A stretch of 64,000 nt of DNA from Tillus elongatus. Its lineage: Eukaryota > Arthropoda > Insecta > Coleoptera > Cleridae. Made by a program: the position numbers and the translations under genes. The notes beneath the pieces are model-generated. The model did not search any database. It was not told the origin of the DNA and saw only the letters and a program-made list of their open reading frames with translations. Within the stretch, counting starts at the first letter, position 1. Every line of letters starts with the position of its first letter. Below, piece by piece: positions 22,300 to 34,600 of the stretch. The stretch lies in contig OZ023266.1 of NCBI GenBank assembly GCA_964006375.1, forward strand, positions 16,669,565-16,733,564. Reading direction: 5' to 3'.

Positions 22300-24495
22300 T
22301 TTTTTTTTTTCAACCACACACCTCAGGGGCTCACAGCCTACATACTATCGTACCGTGGGTGTCGACGAGGAGGAACGAGACAACTTGTTAATTTTGGACT
22401 TGAAGGTTTGGAGTTCGGAAGAGAAGGAAAAACATGTGCCGGCAAGAAATTCCACAACTTGGAAGTCCTCGGGACAAAAGAGCGGGCATAACAAGATGTT
22501 CTATGTCTGGTGACCTGGACAGTAAAAGGGTGCATTCGCTCTGTTCCCCTGGTAGATCTGTTGGGGGCAGCAGGTGGAGGAACTATAGAAGAAAGCTCCT
22601 CTGAGCAGTGCCCGTGCAGATATCTATAAAATAGAGAGAGAGAGAGAGAGAGAGAGAGAGCACGGTCACCAACGGCACGTCGGTGTGCAATGGATGGCAG
22701 CCTTTGGCTGAGGGTAGGGTCACCGATTAGACGTATAGCTCTCTTACGAATGGAGTCCAGGATAGCGAGTGTAGAAGCGGCAGCGGCACCCCAGATGTGG
22801 GAGCAGTATTCGAGGTTTGGCCTTATTTGTGAAGTATATAAGGTATAGAGATTAGCTAGCGAGCCCGGAAGAGGACACCTAATTTCTTAGCAGTCGCTTC
22901 TGCAATTGATGTGACATGTTGGTGCCAATTGAGATTACGATCCACAGAAATGCCAACAAGTGAAAAGGACTCATTACTCTGAATAACTTGGTTGTTCATT
23001 GAGATGGGTCTAGGGCTGGTGTATCTCTTATGAGATAGAAAGCAAGACTGATATTTGGTGGAGTTGAATTGTACAAGATTTCTACTTCCCTAGTCTAATA
23101 TTTTTTGGAGATCCACAGAGACAGAACCCTTTATGCATCTGCAATCCTCATCTAATTGGGCTAAAGAGACAGGCTTTGAATATTGTATATTTGAGTGGAG
23201 GGTGCTGTCATCCGCGTAACTGCGAACTGGGTTGGATGTGCTAGAGGAGATGTCATTGATGTGGAGAAGAAACAAAGTAGGGGCTAAAGCTGAACCTTGA
23301 GGGACCCCTGCATTAATTGTAAAATGTCTGAAACCGACGAGTGAGGACAGGAGGAACTTCTGGTGCGCATTTTTTGAGAACAATTTTTGGGATCTTGTCA
23401 AGGTCAAAGGCTTTCCTGGTATTAAAAGAGAGCATCTTTCGTACCTTTTTAGTTTTAAAAATGATATTCGTCATTTTATGCGCGACGTTGGGGACTGTTG
23501 GTGGTTGAACATTTGGAGGTGGGTTGAGCGTAGAATTGCCGGCGAACAACGAGGCAAAAAGTTCAGCCTTGCCCAGGGCGGTAGAAACAATTTCATCCCC
23601 TGAAACAAGAGGTGGGAACGTGCTCTTGTAGAAATTATTCCCAATAGATTTATCAAGAATCCAGAAGGGTTTACTGCCGTTGGAGCTTGAGAGGACTTTG
23701 TATTGGATGTGGTTATTAAACGATTTTTTTGCCTCAGAAAGAATGCGGACATACCGGTTTCTTACGTCGTTAAATGCTTGACGGTTTTCTTGACTGGGAT
23801 TGTGTAGAAGCGTTTTGTGAGCTTTGACCTTTTCAAGTCTGGCCTTGCCACAGGATTTAAAAAACCAGGGCTTCTGAGTGGCTGAAGTGGTTTTCTGTGT
23901 ACGTGGAATAAATAATTCCATGCCAGCTTGGATGATTTAGGTGACGTTTTGTGAGATATCAGAGCGGTCAGGATGAGAGAAGCAGACAGACGCCTATGGA
24001 AATGAGGAAAAGTAATCCCGCATTTCGTCCCAGTTCGCGGAGTTGTAGTACCAAACGATACGTGGGTGTGATGACTGTGTAACCTCGGTTTGCATTGCGC
24101 AGGAAGCAGTGACCATGCCGTGGTCTGAGAGACCAAGGGGGGCGGTGACTGATGTCTTATAGCATTCAGGTTTTGTAGTAAGAAGGAGATCCAAGGGATT
24201 TGAGCTGTGTGTTGGGATGCGAGGAAAGTAAGTAGGTTGCTGAACCATATTGACTAAAGAATTGCTGACTGCGAAGGCCTCCGCTGCTCTGCCTTGTGGA
24301 TCGGTTTTTGAAGATCCTAGCCATTCTTAATTATGGACATTGAAGTCACCAAGAATAGTGACCTCGGAGGAAGCATATTCAGAAATCAGATGGTCGGTTT
24401 TTTCAGAAAGGTAGTCGAAGAGCTGGACAAAGTTGTTGTCAGAAGGCGACCGGTAAATGCATCAGACGAATTGAGTCGCAGCCCTGAGAGATGGT
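22300..24495 (-). mobile_element. APE-type LINE, internally deleted (copy A)
   Basis: The same family as copies at 30440-34600 and 59600-61860. The poly(A) appears as a T run at 22302-22312 and the 3' UTR carries GTGTCGACGAGGAGGAACG. Coding pieces: EN C-terminus (23994-24495), linker and RT fingers (23313-23921) and the RT from [13 protein letters not shown] (23090-23320). A deletion joins QTFYN directly to AGVPQGSA at about 23318, removing the first RT motifs. It interrupts the inverted repeat of M3. Confidence 0.85.
22632..22661. repeat. (AG)n microsatellite within LINE copy A
   Basis: About 30 bp of GA dinucleotides, absent or short (AGAGAGAG) at the matching place in the copy at 30440-34600. 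Confidence 0.95.
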
Positions 24496-24659
24496 TCTTA
24501 TTCAAGTTCTTATTTGGAATCATATCAGAATTATCATAAAATTTCTAATTTTTCTTTAGAAGTTTCGTTTTTGAAGAACATTTTCAAGGGTCGGGGTCTG
24601 CTCATTAGCGAATTTTTTCTACGGGGATTCGCTTAAAGTATAATAAAATCATAGCATAA

Positions 24660-24939
24660 TAAACTATCCTGTGATAAAATTAGTTAAGTTAATAGGATTG
24701 AAATGCGACTGTACGCTTTACACGGATGATTTGAAGGTGTATCAAAATCCTTTAACTCGCTATAGTGATATTCATTCGGTGGTTGCGAATTGGTCTACTG
24801 AGTTGCTAGCAATTACCTTCAAACATCGACAAACGTTCTGTTTTGCATTTAGAATTACCTTTAATCACCGACAAACGTTCTGTTTTGCATTTAGGTCTCA
24901 ACAACCCCAAATTTTTATCTAATATAATGCACCAATCTA
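24660..24939 (+). pseudogene. CR1/L2-like LINE remnant, left half
   Basis: Encodes CDCTLYTDDLKVYQ (the YADD catalytic motif as YTDD), then WSTELLAITF. It contains an internal 42-bp duplication (two copies of a phrase ending GTTCTGTTTTGCATTTAG). It is cut at 24939 by the mariner element and continues at 26548. Confidence 0.65.
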
Positions 24940-26547
24940 CAGGGCTTTCATTAATTCCCGAGTCCCAAGTGACCGTTTAAGTTAGACAACCCGGCATACA
25001 CGGTTGTACAACCTGAATAAGTGAAATCCCTAAGTTGCCAGTGTCGTCTCATATTTCCTTTGGGGTTTTATAAAAAATATAAAAATTATAATAAGGTGAA
25101 ACATTTATTATTTAGTATTTTTAACAGCAAGTCTGTTCATGTATGGTTTACTGTTATTGATTGTTAAAAAAATACATTCAAAACATTATAAAATATTACT
25201 TTTATTTTGTATAGGTATCAAAATAAAACGAATAAAACTAGCATTACAAAATACATTTTACCTAGTGTTCAGTAAATAGAATGTTTTTAAAAAAATTTTG
25301 CATTTCTTATAAAAAGGGTTCAAAATGACCACCCTCGTTTTGTACACATAAATTTACCCTACGTTTCATGCACTCAAAAACATTTTCCAATTCATTTGGA
25401 AACTTTATAGGGATGCATATGCAAGACCTTGGTTAGTGCTTTGTGACAAGAGCCAATCGACAGACCTATAACAAAAATTACAATAGTTAGAAAAACAATT
25501 ATAGCATAAAAGAACTTTTTTTTATAGAGTAAAATTTGCGAATTTAAAATACTTTCTAAAAGGTTACGTGGAAAAATATATTTCACAGGTTACAAAACTT
25601 GAAGTGGCATGAACTAACACCTTTGAGATGGTGTTGTACGCAACCGTAATTGATGGAATACTTTTGTGAAACGTAGTTAAGTACAGAAGCTAAAACGAAT
25701 TAGATTATAAAATTTTACATACATTTTTATTAAACTTGAAATTTTGTAATGTAGGTAAACAAATTGAGGCCCGATTATTTAAACTTCTAATTTACGGTTT
25801 TAGGAATGTGTATTGTGTAACATCTAACAAATATGTACCTGTTTGGGCAGATAACCGACAAACAGATTTGGTAGGGCTTCGTTCCATGCGATGTCGAATA
25901 TCGTCAACAACATTCTGTGTTAGAATAGTTGGCCTGCCTGTAGATTTGTCTTTGCAAATACAGTGCTTCTCCTCATATCGTTTAATAAGGACCAATCTGT
26001 GGTTTTAAAAAATATCGTATGGAATGTTATCCTAGGGGAAAAGCCTCAGAATATTGCTCGATGCATGATTGTATCGAATAAGACCAACTTCCATTTGGAT
26101 TTCGTGTACCACTGCGAAAATGGGCCATTAAAATAAAGGCATCCTGCTCCGGTGTGAAAGGCATATTTACAATCAAGTCTAAAAAAATAGAACAAATAAA
26201 TGAAGATAACCTTAACATACTTACACTTTTAACTTACGTAAAAACGCAATGAAAATGCTAAGTTTTCATAAAAACTGTTTATTTTTATTGTCCAACAGAT
26301 AGAAAATTATTTGAAGAAGGTAAACACTGTCACAACTTGGAAAATGCACAATATTCATACAAAATAACCGCTCAAGAGGGAAATGAGCGCCAATGGACTA
26401 ACCTGTCAATTGATTTAGTAACTTTGGGGTCCCTAGTCTAGTGTTTTTTTTTTGATTACTTTTTGACTGCGAACTCATAAAATCATATTTCACTAAAAGA
26501 GAGACAGAATCCGGTCACGTGGGACTCGGGAATTAATGAAAGCCCTG
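24940..26547 (-). mobile_element. Tc1/mariner-type transposon with TA duplication (M5)
   Basis: Inverted ends CAGGGCTTTCATTAATTCCC at both borders extend about 35 bp and are flanked by TA (24938-24939, 26548-26549). The - strand shows an N-terminal HTH (MPFTPEQDAFILMAHFRSG, 26027-26170), a linker with STGRPTILTQNVVDDI (25792-25995), and a tail resembling the family's C-terminus near 25320-25420. The catalytic middle is deleted or scrambled. It split a LINE remnant. Confidence 0.85.
25792..26170 (-). pseudogene. Transposase N-terminal remnant of M5
   Basis: Two frames give MPFTPEQDAFILMAHFRSG... and VLIKRYEEKHCICKDKSTGR..., the paired HTH and GRP hinge of DDE_3 transposases. A frameshift lies near 26010. 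No catalytic acids remain in a readable frame. Confidence 0.65.
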
Positions 26548-27190
26548 TATAAATCCAATAGAGAATCATAAAGATTTAGGGCTTATTATTTCGTCCTTTG
26601 TCACGGTGTGCCCATATAGCACAAGTAACATCTAAAGCGAATAAGCTATTATACTTGATGCATACAGCTTTTAAAGGCAGTTCAGTTCAATCTTTTAATA
26701 GGTTTTACATTATGTATGTTCGTCATGTCCTAGAGAATGCAGGAGTTGTATGGTGTCCTATACATATAGACAAGGGTTTGTTGGAGTCCGTGCAGCGTAT
26801 AGCCACGCGTCTACCTTATGGCATTGTACGTTCAAACTATGATAAAAGCACAGCATACATAAATAAACAACTGTTTATTATCCTGTGATGAAAGGCTGAC
26901 GCTATTTCGTTTATCTAAAAGTTTTCCGAGAGACGAGCTATACATACAAAGCACTTCATGGGTGCATTGGAGTTGATCTCTCTCATATGTTCCAACTCTC
27001 TACGAATACCCACTTGGTCGTTCACTCAAGTTGATAAAAGAACCCTTTCCCACAACTGTTTGTACATCATTTATATTTAATAGGGTTTTTAATAAGAATG
27101 CTCTACCCGAAGAAGTGATAACAGCTCCTAGCACTAGCATTTTTAAGAACAGGTTTGATGCAACGGCGAGGGAGCGGTGAGATGGTGTAA
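26548..27190 (+). pseudogene. CR1/L2-like LINE remnant, right half
   Basis: Continues the remnant at 24660-24939: HIAQVTSKANKLLYLMHTAF and SFNRFYIMYVRHVLENAG, VVWCPIHIDKGLLESVQRIA are the thumb and C-terminal landmarks of LINE ORF2. Many stops follow. The 3' end is near 27190. Confidence 0.7.
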
Positions 27191-27270
27191 TATTGTTATT
27201 ATAGACAGGCCGTATAATGTTAGTTGATGGTTGGGTAGTTTGGGTATTTGCATTTGTTTATTTGTGTTTA

Positions 27271-29379
27271 TTAGCGAATTAAAAAAAACATTCGCTATAA
27301 TGGACCGATCTGGATCAAATTTGGTGAGCACCTTCCTTTTGTATGTGGCTTGAATAAGTTCGTTAGCCAGGAAAATCGGACCAAGTTTTCCCGGAAAATT
27401 TTGTGTTTTCTTTCTAAAAATATATCTTCGTAAATAAAAAGGTAAGGGCGTGTTTGTATTATAAAGAGTGAACTCTGTACCAAAATCTAGTTCTTTGGCT
27501 GTAAAGACAAAGAAGTTATGGGCAGTTAAAGAAACAAATTTCGGAGTTTTCCTCAAAACGTCAAACTCGCAATTTTAAACATCAAACTTGGCAATGTTTA
27601 GGCAAAGAACGTGAAACAAATACGGATTGTGAAAAGAAAATGTTGCAAGAAGAGTATTCTGCGAACTCTTAAGTTTCAGATTCAACCGTCATTTCCCTTC
27701 ATTTTACTAAAATATTTACAGAATATTCATTTCAAATAGACCCTTTCTCTGATGCTTTGGCTGTTGGTTTAGTTAAGTTGATGCTTTCGCTGTAGGTTTA
27801 GTGAAGTTTATGGTTTAACGGTCTATAGTTTTTAACTGATTTTTGTAGAACAAATTCGTTAAAGCATTTTTGCATTTTTCATCGAAATATGATGCATTTG
27901 TAAGAAAAAAATCTGGACGCAGTTAAGTGCGTTTTGGTAGCGAATTTTCGGTAAATTTACAGTTTAGCTCCCGAACGCTATTCAAAAAACTGTTTTGAGA
28001 AATCTGCCTGCAACCCCAAGAAACATTTCTTGTTGTTCACACCCCCCAAGGAAGTTACGGGACCAGGGGTGAGTAGGGGTCCTGGGCGGGGTAGGTGGTA
28101 AAAAGGAAATATGAGCAGAAAATGCGAATAAAACGGGCTTGAAAGTTGTCTATTTGAAGCCATATCCCCATTAAACCCCGCCTACCCCGCACAGCACCCC
28201 TATTCGCCCCTAGGTCACGTAACTTCCTTGGGGGTATGAACAAGAAGTTTTTCTTGTGGTTTATGCAGCGAGGGTGGTTGTATGCACACGAGTGGGGAAG
28301 GAAGATGTCTACGACGAAGCAGACCCCCCCCCTCGACTTGCGGCGGCCGGGGGGTGACCTGGGGGCGAATAAGGGTGCTGTGCGGGGTAGGCGGGGTTTA
28401 ATGGGGATATGGCTTCAAATAGACAGCTTTCAAGCAGTTTTCTGCTCATATTTCCTTTTTACTACCTACCCCGCCCAGCACCTCTATTCACTCCCAGTCC
28501 CGTAACTTCCTTGGGGGTGTGAACAAGAAATTTTTCTTGTGGTTTGTGCATCCAGGTGAGGTCCTAACAATGCTTCTGAAAACAATTTTTTGAAAAGCGT
28601 TCGGGAGCTAATCTGCAAATTTACCGAATTTTCATTAAATCCTTCAAATTTCAATAACTCAATTTGCTATTAACCTTAAAATAGACGCACCGATACATTT
28701 AGATCAGGTATTATTCTCGGATTTCATAGAAGTCATTCAAACAGTAAGACATTTTCTTAAAAACATAGGGCAGAAAGTTTGAAAAAAAAGGAAGAAAAAA
28801 TTAAAAATTAAAAAAAAGCTCTACACCCATTATGATGTGTTACGTTTCAAATGTATCCCACTATCATCCTAATAATATGTTTCTCTGATCCAGATGCGTC
28901 TTTCGAATGTGTAATGCCCCGCTGACGCACCGGGGAGAGAAGAGTTAAATTATTTTCCTATGTTGTGTTACTATCCTTGTCCTTTTATAATACCTCTATT
29001 TTAGCATGGTGTGAGTTAATGGAATTAAAATTTGGGCCATAGAGAATGTTCTAGACACACCTTAGAAGGTGTAGCCCAAATAAGAAAACCACCACCGGCT
29101 GGAGAGTCTATGCAGCTAAGGCCAATACAAACCAGAACATTGAACATTCAATTTGATATTAACGTAAGCTTTATTGGTTAGGAAACCAACATTTAAGTTT
29201 ATTTTCGGAAATTTTTTGTATATTTCAAACCATAAGAAATTTTGATAAAATATAGTACATTGTTTCTACTATATAAGCAACCAAGTTTGATGCCTGCTTC
29301 CATCAAAGAAAGACATTTGCTATTAAAAATATTTTAAAGAAAATTCGCTACCATAACGCACTTGCTGCGTCCAGACTTT
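27271..29379 (-). mobile_element. Helentron-like element carrying a nested hairpin MITE
   Basis: A collapsed 3' hairpin (TTAGCGAATTAAAAAAAACATTCGCTA) begins it, with no (TA)n. The core has AAGTTCGTTAGCCAGGAAAA and the longer family block ending GACCCTTTCTCTGATGC. The right end is GCACTTGCTGCGTCCAGAC. Inserted within are the MITE at 27950-28625 and an unassigned block at about 28675-29147. Confidence 0.65.
27950..28625. mobile_element. Long palindromic MITE with 8-bp target-site duplication
   Basis: A 676-bp element of two arms of about 280 bp that are reverse complements, around a central spacer rich in C/G runs near 28325. The ends GGTAAATTTACAGTTTAGCT and, inverted, GGTAAATTTGCAGATTAGCT match the 142-bp MITE at 3682. 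It is flanked by GAATTTTC at 27942-27949 and 28626-28633. The ORFs in its arms are mirror artefacts. Confidence 0.9.
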
Positions 29380-29469
29380 TTATATTTATTTATGTTAAAA
29401 AAAGCTTATGTTTCGGGATGTTGTTACTATGGTAGGTTTTGAGTAATTTATAGCAATACAAAGTCACCA

Positions 29470-30290
29470 TCGGACTGATCAGGACAAGCTGAAATCTTGG
29501 ATGCAGAAGCCTCTCCGTGGACGACTTTCGGAATGAGACCTCCCAGGCACATGTCCACAAAGCAGCGTCGAACTACTGGTTGCTGTACGGACAGATGTTT
29601 TCACATACAGAGTATTTTGCTGGCCATACAATACCAGGTCATTCCAACAAGAAACTACCTGAAGTATATAGTTGGAGATAATTCAGTCCAAGATGACAAA
29701 TGCTCATTTGGGTGTCAAGTCATCAGAGACTATCCAGCACGTCACCGGAGGAAGTCAAGCGTTTACTGAACAACGCAGTTGCGAGAATACTTCATCAAGA
29801 ACCGGCTCTACAAATGGGACTTTTAAATATTAGTAAGGTGCCCCTACTATAGATACATGAGCCTGTTCTAGAGAACTCAAGATACAGGTTGTACTGGGAT
29901 CGGACCGTGCTGATAGACCAACAAGTTGCCCATAACAGGCCAGATATTATGATAGTGGATAAATCCTGCAAATAAGTGACGCTGTTTGATGTGACCATTC
30001 CGAATACTAATAATCTATAGATAAAGTACAACGAGAAAATAATTAAGTACAGAGACCTCGAGATACAAGTAAAAAGACAGTGGAGGGCAGATGGTGTTCG
30101 AGTGAAACTGACAGTCATGTCGTCAACTGGTGTGGTTCCTAAGAGTCTTCGAGAGAACATTAAGAAACTGGGCCTTGGAAAGCACTTTTATAAGGTCATG
30201 CATAATAACTTTCAACTGCACGGTGCGGGTGCGGAGATTTCCGGGAAATTAGGACGTGTCGCGTTGTCGTTCAGGGCCCGATAACTTGGC
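29470..30290 (+). pseudogene. LINE remnant with restriction-like endonuclease domain (R2/NeSL/R4 type)
   Basis: In broken + frames: an ETIQHVTGGSQAFTE knuckle region, VLENSRYRLYWDRTVLIDQQ-like bases, HNRPDIMIVDKSCK, LFDVTIPNTNNL, EKIIKYRDLEIQVKRQW and LTVMSSTGVVPKSLRENIKK. The RPD...D...(I/F)DV..P order is the PD-(D/E)XK-type nuclease that such LINEs carry downstream of RT. The clade is uncertain, and stops make it dead. The ORF at 30102-30284 is its C-terminal part. Confidence 0.7.
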
Positions 30291-30542
30291 AAGAACTCCA
30301 TCTAATTTGATATCTAAAATACCTGTGATGAGTAAATGTTCCCCTTTGAGGAAGTGTGAAAGCCGTTCAGGGTAAAGTTATGAAGATAAAAATTGGTTCG
30401 CCAATAAACTTGTTTTGGTTCTAGTTGCTCGTATGTATTACATTTTATTCTTTTTTTTTTAATTTCAGCAACACATCACGGGGGCTTACAGCCTAAATAC
30501 TACCGTACCGTGTGTGTCGACAAGGAGGAAAGAGGCAACTTG

Positions 30543-32045
30543 TTAATTCTGGACTTGGAGGTTCGGGGGAGAAGGAAAAACATGTGCCGGCAAGGAATTC
30601 CGTAACTTGGAAGTCCTCGGGACAAAAGAGCGGGCATAACAAGATGTTCTATGTCTGGTGACCTGGACAGTAAAAGGGCGCATTCGCTCTGTTCCCCTGA
30701 TAGATCTGTTGGGGACAGCAGGTGGAGGAACTATGGAAGAAAGCTCCTCTGAGCAGTGCCCGTGCAGATATCTATAAAATAGAGAGAGGTCACCAACGGC
30801 ACGTCGGTGGGCAAGAGATGGCAGCCTTTGGGTGAGGGTAGAGTCACCGATGAGACGTATAGCTCTCTTCTGAATGGAGTCCAGGATAGCGAGTGTAGAA
30901 GCGGCAGCAGCACCCCAGATGTGGGAGTAGTATTCGAGGTTTGGTCTTATTTGTGAAGTATATAAAGTATACAGATTAGCTGGTGAAAAGTATTCGCGAG
31001 CCCGGAAGAGGAAACCTAATTTCTTAGCAGCCGCTTCTGCAATTGATGTGACATGTTGGTGCCAATTGAGATTTCGATCCACAGAGATGCCAACAAGTGA
31101 AAAGGACGCATTACTTTGAATAACTTGGTTGTTTATTGTGATGGGTCTAGGGCTGGTGTATCTCTTATGAAAAAGAAAGCAAGACTGTGATTTAGTGGGG
31201 TTGAATTGTACAAGATTTCTACTTCCCCAGTCTAATATTTTTTGAAGATGCACGGAGATAGAACCCTCCATGTGTCTGCGATCCTCATCTAATTGGGCTA
31301 AGGAGACATGCTTAGAATATTGTATATTTGAGTGGAGGGTGCTGTCATCCGCATAACTGTGAACTGGGTTGGAAGTGCTAGAGAGGAGGTCATTGATGTG
31401 GAGAAGAAACAAAGTAGGGGCTAAAGCTGAACCTTGAGGAACTCCTGCATTAATTGGATACAGTTTAGAGGAATGGCCATCCACGACAACAGAAATGCTC
31501 CGGTTGGAGAGGAAATTTGCTGTCCACGTACAGAGTTTTGGTGGTAGGCCATAGGCCGGTAGTTTATTAAGCAGCGCTGCGTGCCAGACCTGGTCGAATG
31601 CTTTGGATATGTCTAAAGCGACAACCTGGGATTCGCCGTGTAGTTCCATAGACTTGTTCCAAGAATGGGTGACAAAGGAAAGGAGGTCGGCAGTTGATCT
31701 GCGCTGACGGAATCCATACTGCCTGTCGTGGATTAGACTGTGTTTTTCAAGAAATTTTAGTAATTCGGTGTTTATATACTTTTCCATCACTTTAGAGATG
31801 ACTGAAAGGAGAGAAATGGGTCTGTTGTTGCTAGGAAGCGCTTTCGATCCTTTCTTGGGAACGGGTTGTACTCGAGCAGTTTTCCAGTTACTAGGGAATA
31901 TGCCTCTATTGTAAGATGTCTGAAACAGACGAGTCAGGACAGGAGCAAGTTCTGGTGCGCATTTTTTGAGAACAATTGCTGGGGTCTCGTCAAAGCCAGT
32001 GGCTTTCCTGGTATTAAGAGAAGAGAGCATCTTTCGTACCTTTTA
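30543..32045 (-). CDS. LINE copy B reverse-transcriptase ORF
   Basis: About 495 residues open to the stop at 30543. RT motifs in order: [83 protein letters not shown] (catalytic pair) and [18 protein letters not shown]. The C-terminus has SFVPRTSKLRNSLPAHVFP, typical of this LINE group. The frame is cut at its N-terminal side by the nested element, so it cannot be made as part of the full protein. Confidence 0.88.
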
Positions 32046-32173
32046 GTGAATTTTCGTAGAAAAAATTCACTAATGGGGAGATCCCGACTTTTGAATTTTG
32101 AAAAAATTTTTGCAAATGAGCGCGAACTAGGACCCCTAGAACCCATATCCGGGGTCAGTTTCAATTTTTATAT

Positions 32174-32370
<197 letters not shown>

Positions 32371-32390
32371 TGTATCACACCGATAACTCA

Positions 32391-32945
32391 AAAAATAATG
32401 GGCCGATTTTGATAAAATTTGGCATGTACCTTTCTTTTGTTAATAGCTTGGATAAGTTCGTTAGTCAGGAAAATCGGACGAGGTTTTCCGGGAAAATTTT
32501 GAGTTTTCATTCGAAAAAAATTCATATCTCAAAAAGTAATAAGCCGTTTTTAATAAAATTTGGCACATACCTTCCTTTTGTAAATGGCTTTGACATGTTT
32601 GTTAGTCAGGAAAATCGGACGAGGTTTTCCGGGAAAATTTTGAGTTTTTATTCGAAAAAAATTCATATCTCAAAAAGTAATAAGCCGATTTTAATAAAAT
32701 TTGGCACATACCTTACTTTTGTAAATGGCTTTGACATGTTTCTTAGTCAAGAAAATCGGACGAGTTTTTCCGGGAAAATTTTGAGTTTTCATTTGAAAAA
32801 AATTCATATCTCAAAAAGTAATGAGCCGATTTTAATAAAATTTGGCATGTACCTTCCTTTTGTAAATGGCTTTGACAAGTTCGTTATTTAGAAAAATTGG
32901 ACGAGGTTTTCCGGGAAAATTTTGAGTTTTCATTTGAAAAATTTT
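32391..32945. repeat. 141-bp minisatellite core of a Helentron-like element
   Basis: Four head-to-tail units, each with TTTAATAAAATTTGGCA, then AATGGCTTTGACA, AGTCAGGAAAATCGGACGAG and AATTCATATCTCAAAAAGTA. The unit is 47 codons long, which keeps one + frame open by chance. Confidence 0.9.
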
Positions 32946-33599
32946 TTTATCTTAAAAAATATAAAATCTATGATAACCAAATTTGGTAGGTAGGTTTACG
33001 ATATAAAAAGTAAACTATACACCAAAATTTAGATTTCTATGTTACAAGAAAAAAAAGTTATAATAAAATATTTTGTGCCAGATCATTTCTATGAAAATTC
33101 ACTACCATAACGCACTTGCTGCGTCCCGAACTTTTTAGTTTTGAAAATGATATCCGTCATTCTATGCGCGACATTGGGGACTGTTGGTGGTTGAACATTT
33201 GGAGGTGGGTTGAGCGTAGAATTGCCGGCGAACAACGAGGCAAAAAGTTCAGCTTGCCCAGGGCGGTATAAACAGTTTCATCCCCTGAGACAAGAGGTGG
33301 GAACGTGCTCTTGCAGAAATTATTCCCAATAGATTTAGCAAGAGTCCAGAAGGGTTTGCTGCTGTTGGAGCTTGAGAGGACTTTGTTTTTGATGTGGTTA
33401 TTAAACGAGTTTTTTGCCTGGAAAGAATGCGGACATAGCGGTTTCTTGCGTCGTTAAATGCTTGACGGTTTTCTTGACTGGGATTGTGTAGAAGCTTTTT
33501 GTGAGCTTTGACCTTTTCAAGTCTGGCCTTGTCTCAGGATTTAGAGAACCAGGGCCTTTGAGTGGCTGCAGAGGTTTTCTGTGTACGTAGAATAAATAA

Positions 33600-34547
33600 T
33601 TACATGCCAGCTTGGATAATTTCGGTGACGTTTTGTGAGATATCAGAGGGGTCAGGATGAGAGAAGCAGACAGACGCCCATAGAAATGAGGAGAAGTAAT
33701 CTCGCATTACGTCCCAGTTCGCGGAGTTGTAGTGCCAAACGATACGTGGGTGTGATGACTGTGTGACCTCGGGTTGCATTGCGCAGGAAGCAGTGACCAT
33801 GCCGAGGTCTGAGCGACCTAGGGGGGCGGTGACTGATATCTTATAGCACTCAGGATTTGTAGTAAGGAGGAGATCCAAGGGATTTGAGCTGTGTGTTGGG
33901 ATGCGAGGAAAGTAAGTAGGTTGCTGAACCATATTGGCTAAAGAATTGCTGACTGCAAAGGCCTCCGCTGCTCTTCCTTGTGGATCGGTTTTTGAAGATC
34001 CTAGCCATTCCTTATTATGGACATTGAAGTCACCAAGAATAGTGACCTCGGAGGAAGGATATTCAGAAATCAAATTGTTTGTTTTTTCAGAAAGGTAGTC
34101 AAAGAGCTGGACAAAGTTGTTGTCAGAAGGTGACCGGTAAATGCAACAGATAAATTTAGTTGCTGCCCTGAGAGAGAGTTTTATCCATAGTATGTCTTTT
34201 CTTCCAGCTTCTAAATTGGGGAGTCTGGTGCAGGGTAGATTACTACGGACGTACGCGCACACGCCTCCATGCAATCTAAAAGAAGTAAGGAGCTCATACC
34301 CCGGGAAATTAAGGTGATTAGTGGCTGTTTTGGCACTGATTTTAGTTTCGGTGAGGAAGAGGAGTTGGGGCTTATTAGCCTGGAGGAAATGGTGGACGGA
34401 GTTCAGGTTAGAATTTAGGCCACATATATTCGAGAAGGATATTGTAAATCTCGATGCTGGCGCCCCCTGTACACCCCTCTCCCGGAGATCCGAATGGAGG
34501 GGTATTTTGCCTCCGGAATATTTTGTACAAGGAGGAGCCATCATCAT
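33600..34547 (-). CDS. LINE copy B endonuclease ORF
   Basis: About 315 residues with APE motifs: SFSNICGLNSN, LLFLTETKIS (catalytic Glu), ICCIYRSPSDNN, VTILGDFNVHNKEW, LDLLLTTNP and a terminal SDLGMV, where the usual SDH catalytic His is replaced by Leu (copy A has SDHGMV here). That change would be expected to impair the nuclease. The frame ends at 33600 before the RT linker. Confidence 0.85.
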   Translation of the reverse strand: MMMAPPCTKYSGGKIPLHSDLRERGVQGAPASRFTISFSNICGLNSNLNSVHHFLQANKPQLLFLTETKISAKTATNHLNFPGYELLTSFRLHGGVCAYVRSNLPCTRLPNLEAGRKDILWIKLSLRAATKFICCIYRSPSDNNFVQLFDYLSEKTNNLISEYPSSEVTILGDFNVHNKEWLGSSKTDPQGRAAEAFAVSNSLANMVQQPTYFPRIPTHSSNPLDLLLTTNPECYKISVTAPLGRSDLGMVTASCAMQPEVTQSSHPRIVWHYNSANWDVMRDYFSSFLWASVCFSHPDPSDISQNVTEIIQAGM

Positions 34548-34600
34548 TTTTGCTTATAAGGGAGACCGACTCATACATCAGAACCGGAAACGTCCGTTGG

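Larger units (their letters stand above)
16392..24562 (-). mobile_element. Mariner-like DNA transposon (M3) expanded by two nested LINEs
   Basis: Bases 16392-16735 form one terminal inverted repeat. Its partner is split: 22017-22299, then a 2.2-kb LINE, then about 24496-24562, where AGAATTATCATAAAATTTCT resumes the repeat. A second LINE with a 7-bp duplication (18020-22016) lies at the inner edge of that repeat. Removing both leaves an element of about 2 kb with a DDE_3 transposase pseudogene. The order of events is M3 first and LINEs later. Confidence 0.8.

Noticed and set aside
28055..28505. Pair of similar Arg/Gly-rich ORFs on opposite strands
   Set aside because: They are mirror readings of the two arms of a palindromic MITE with an 8-bp duplication.
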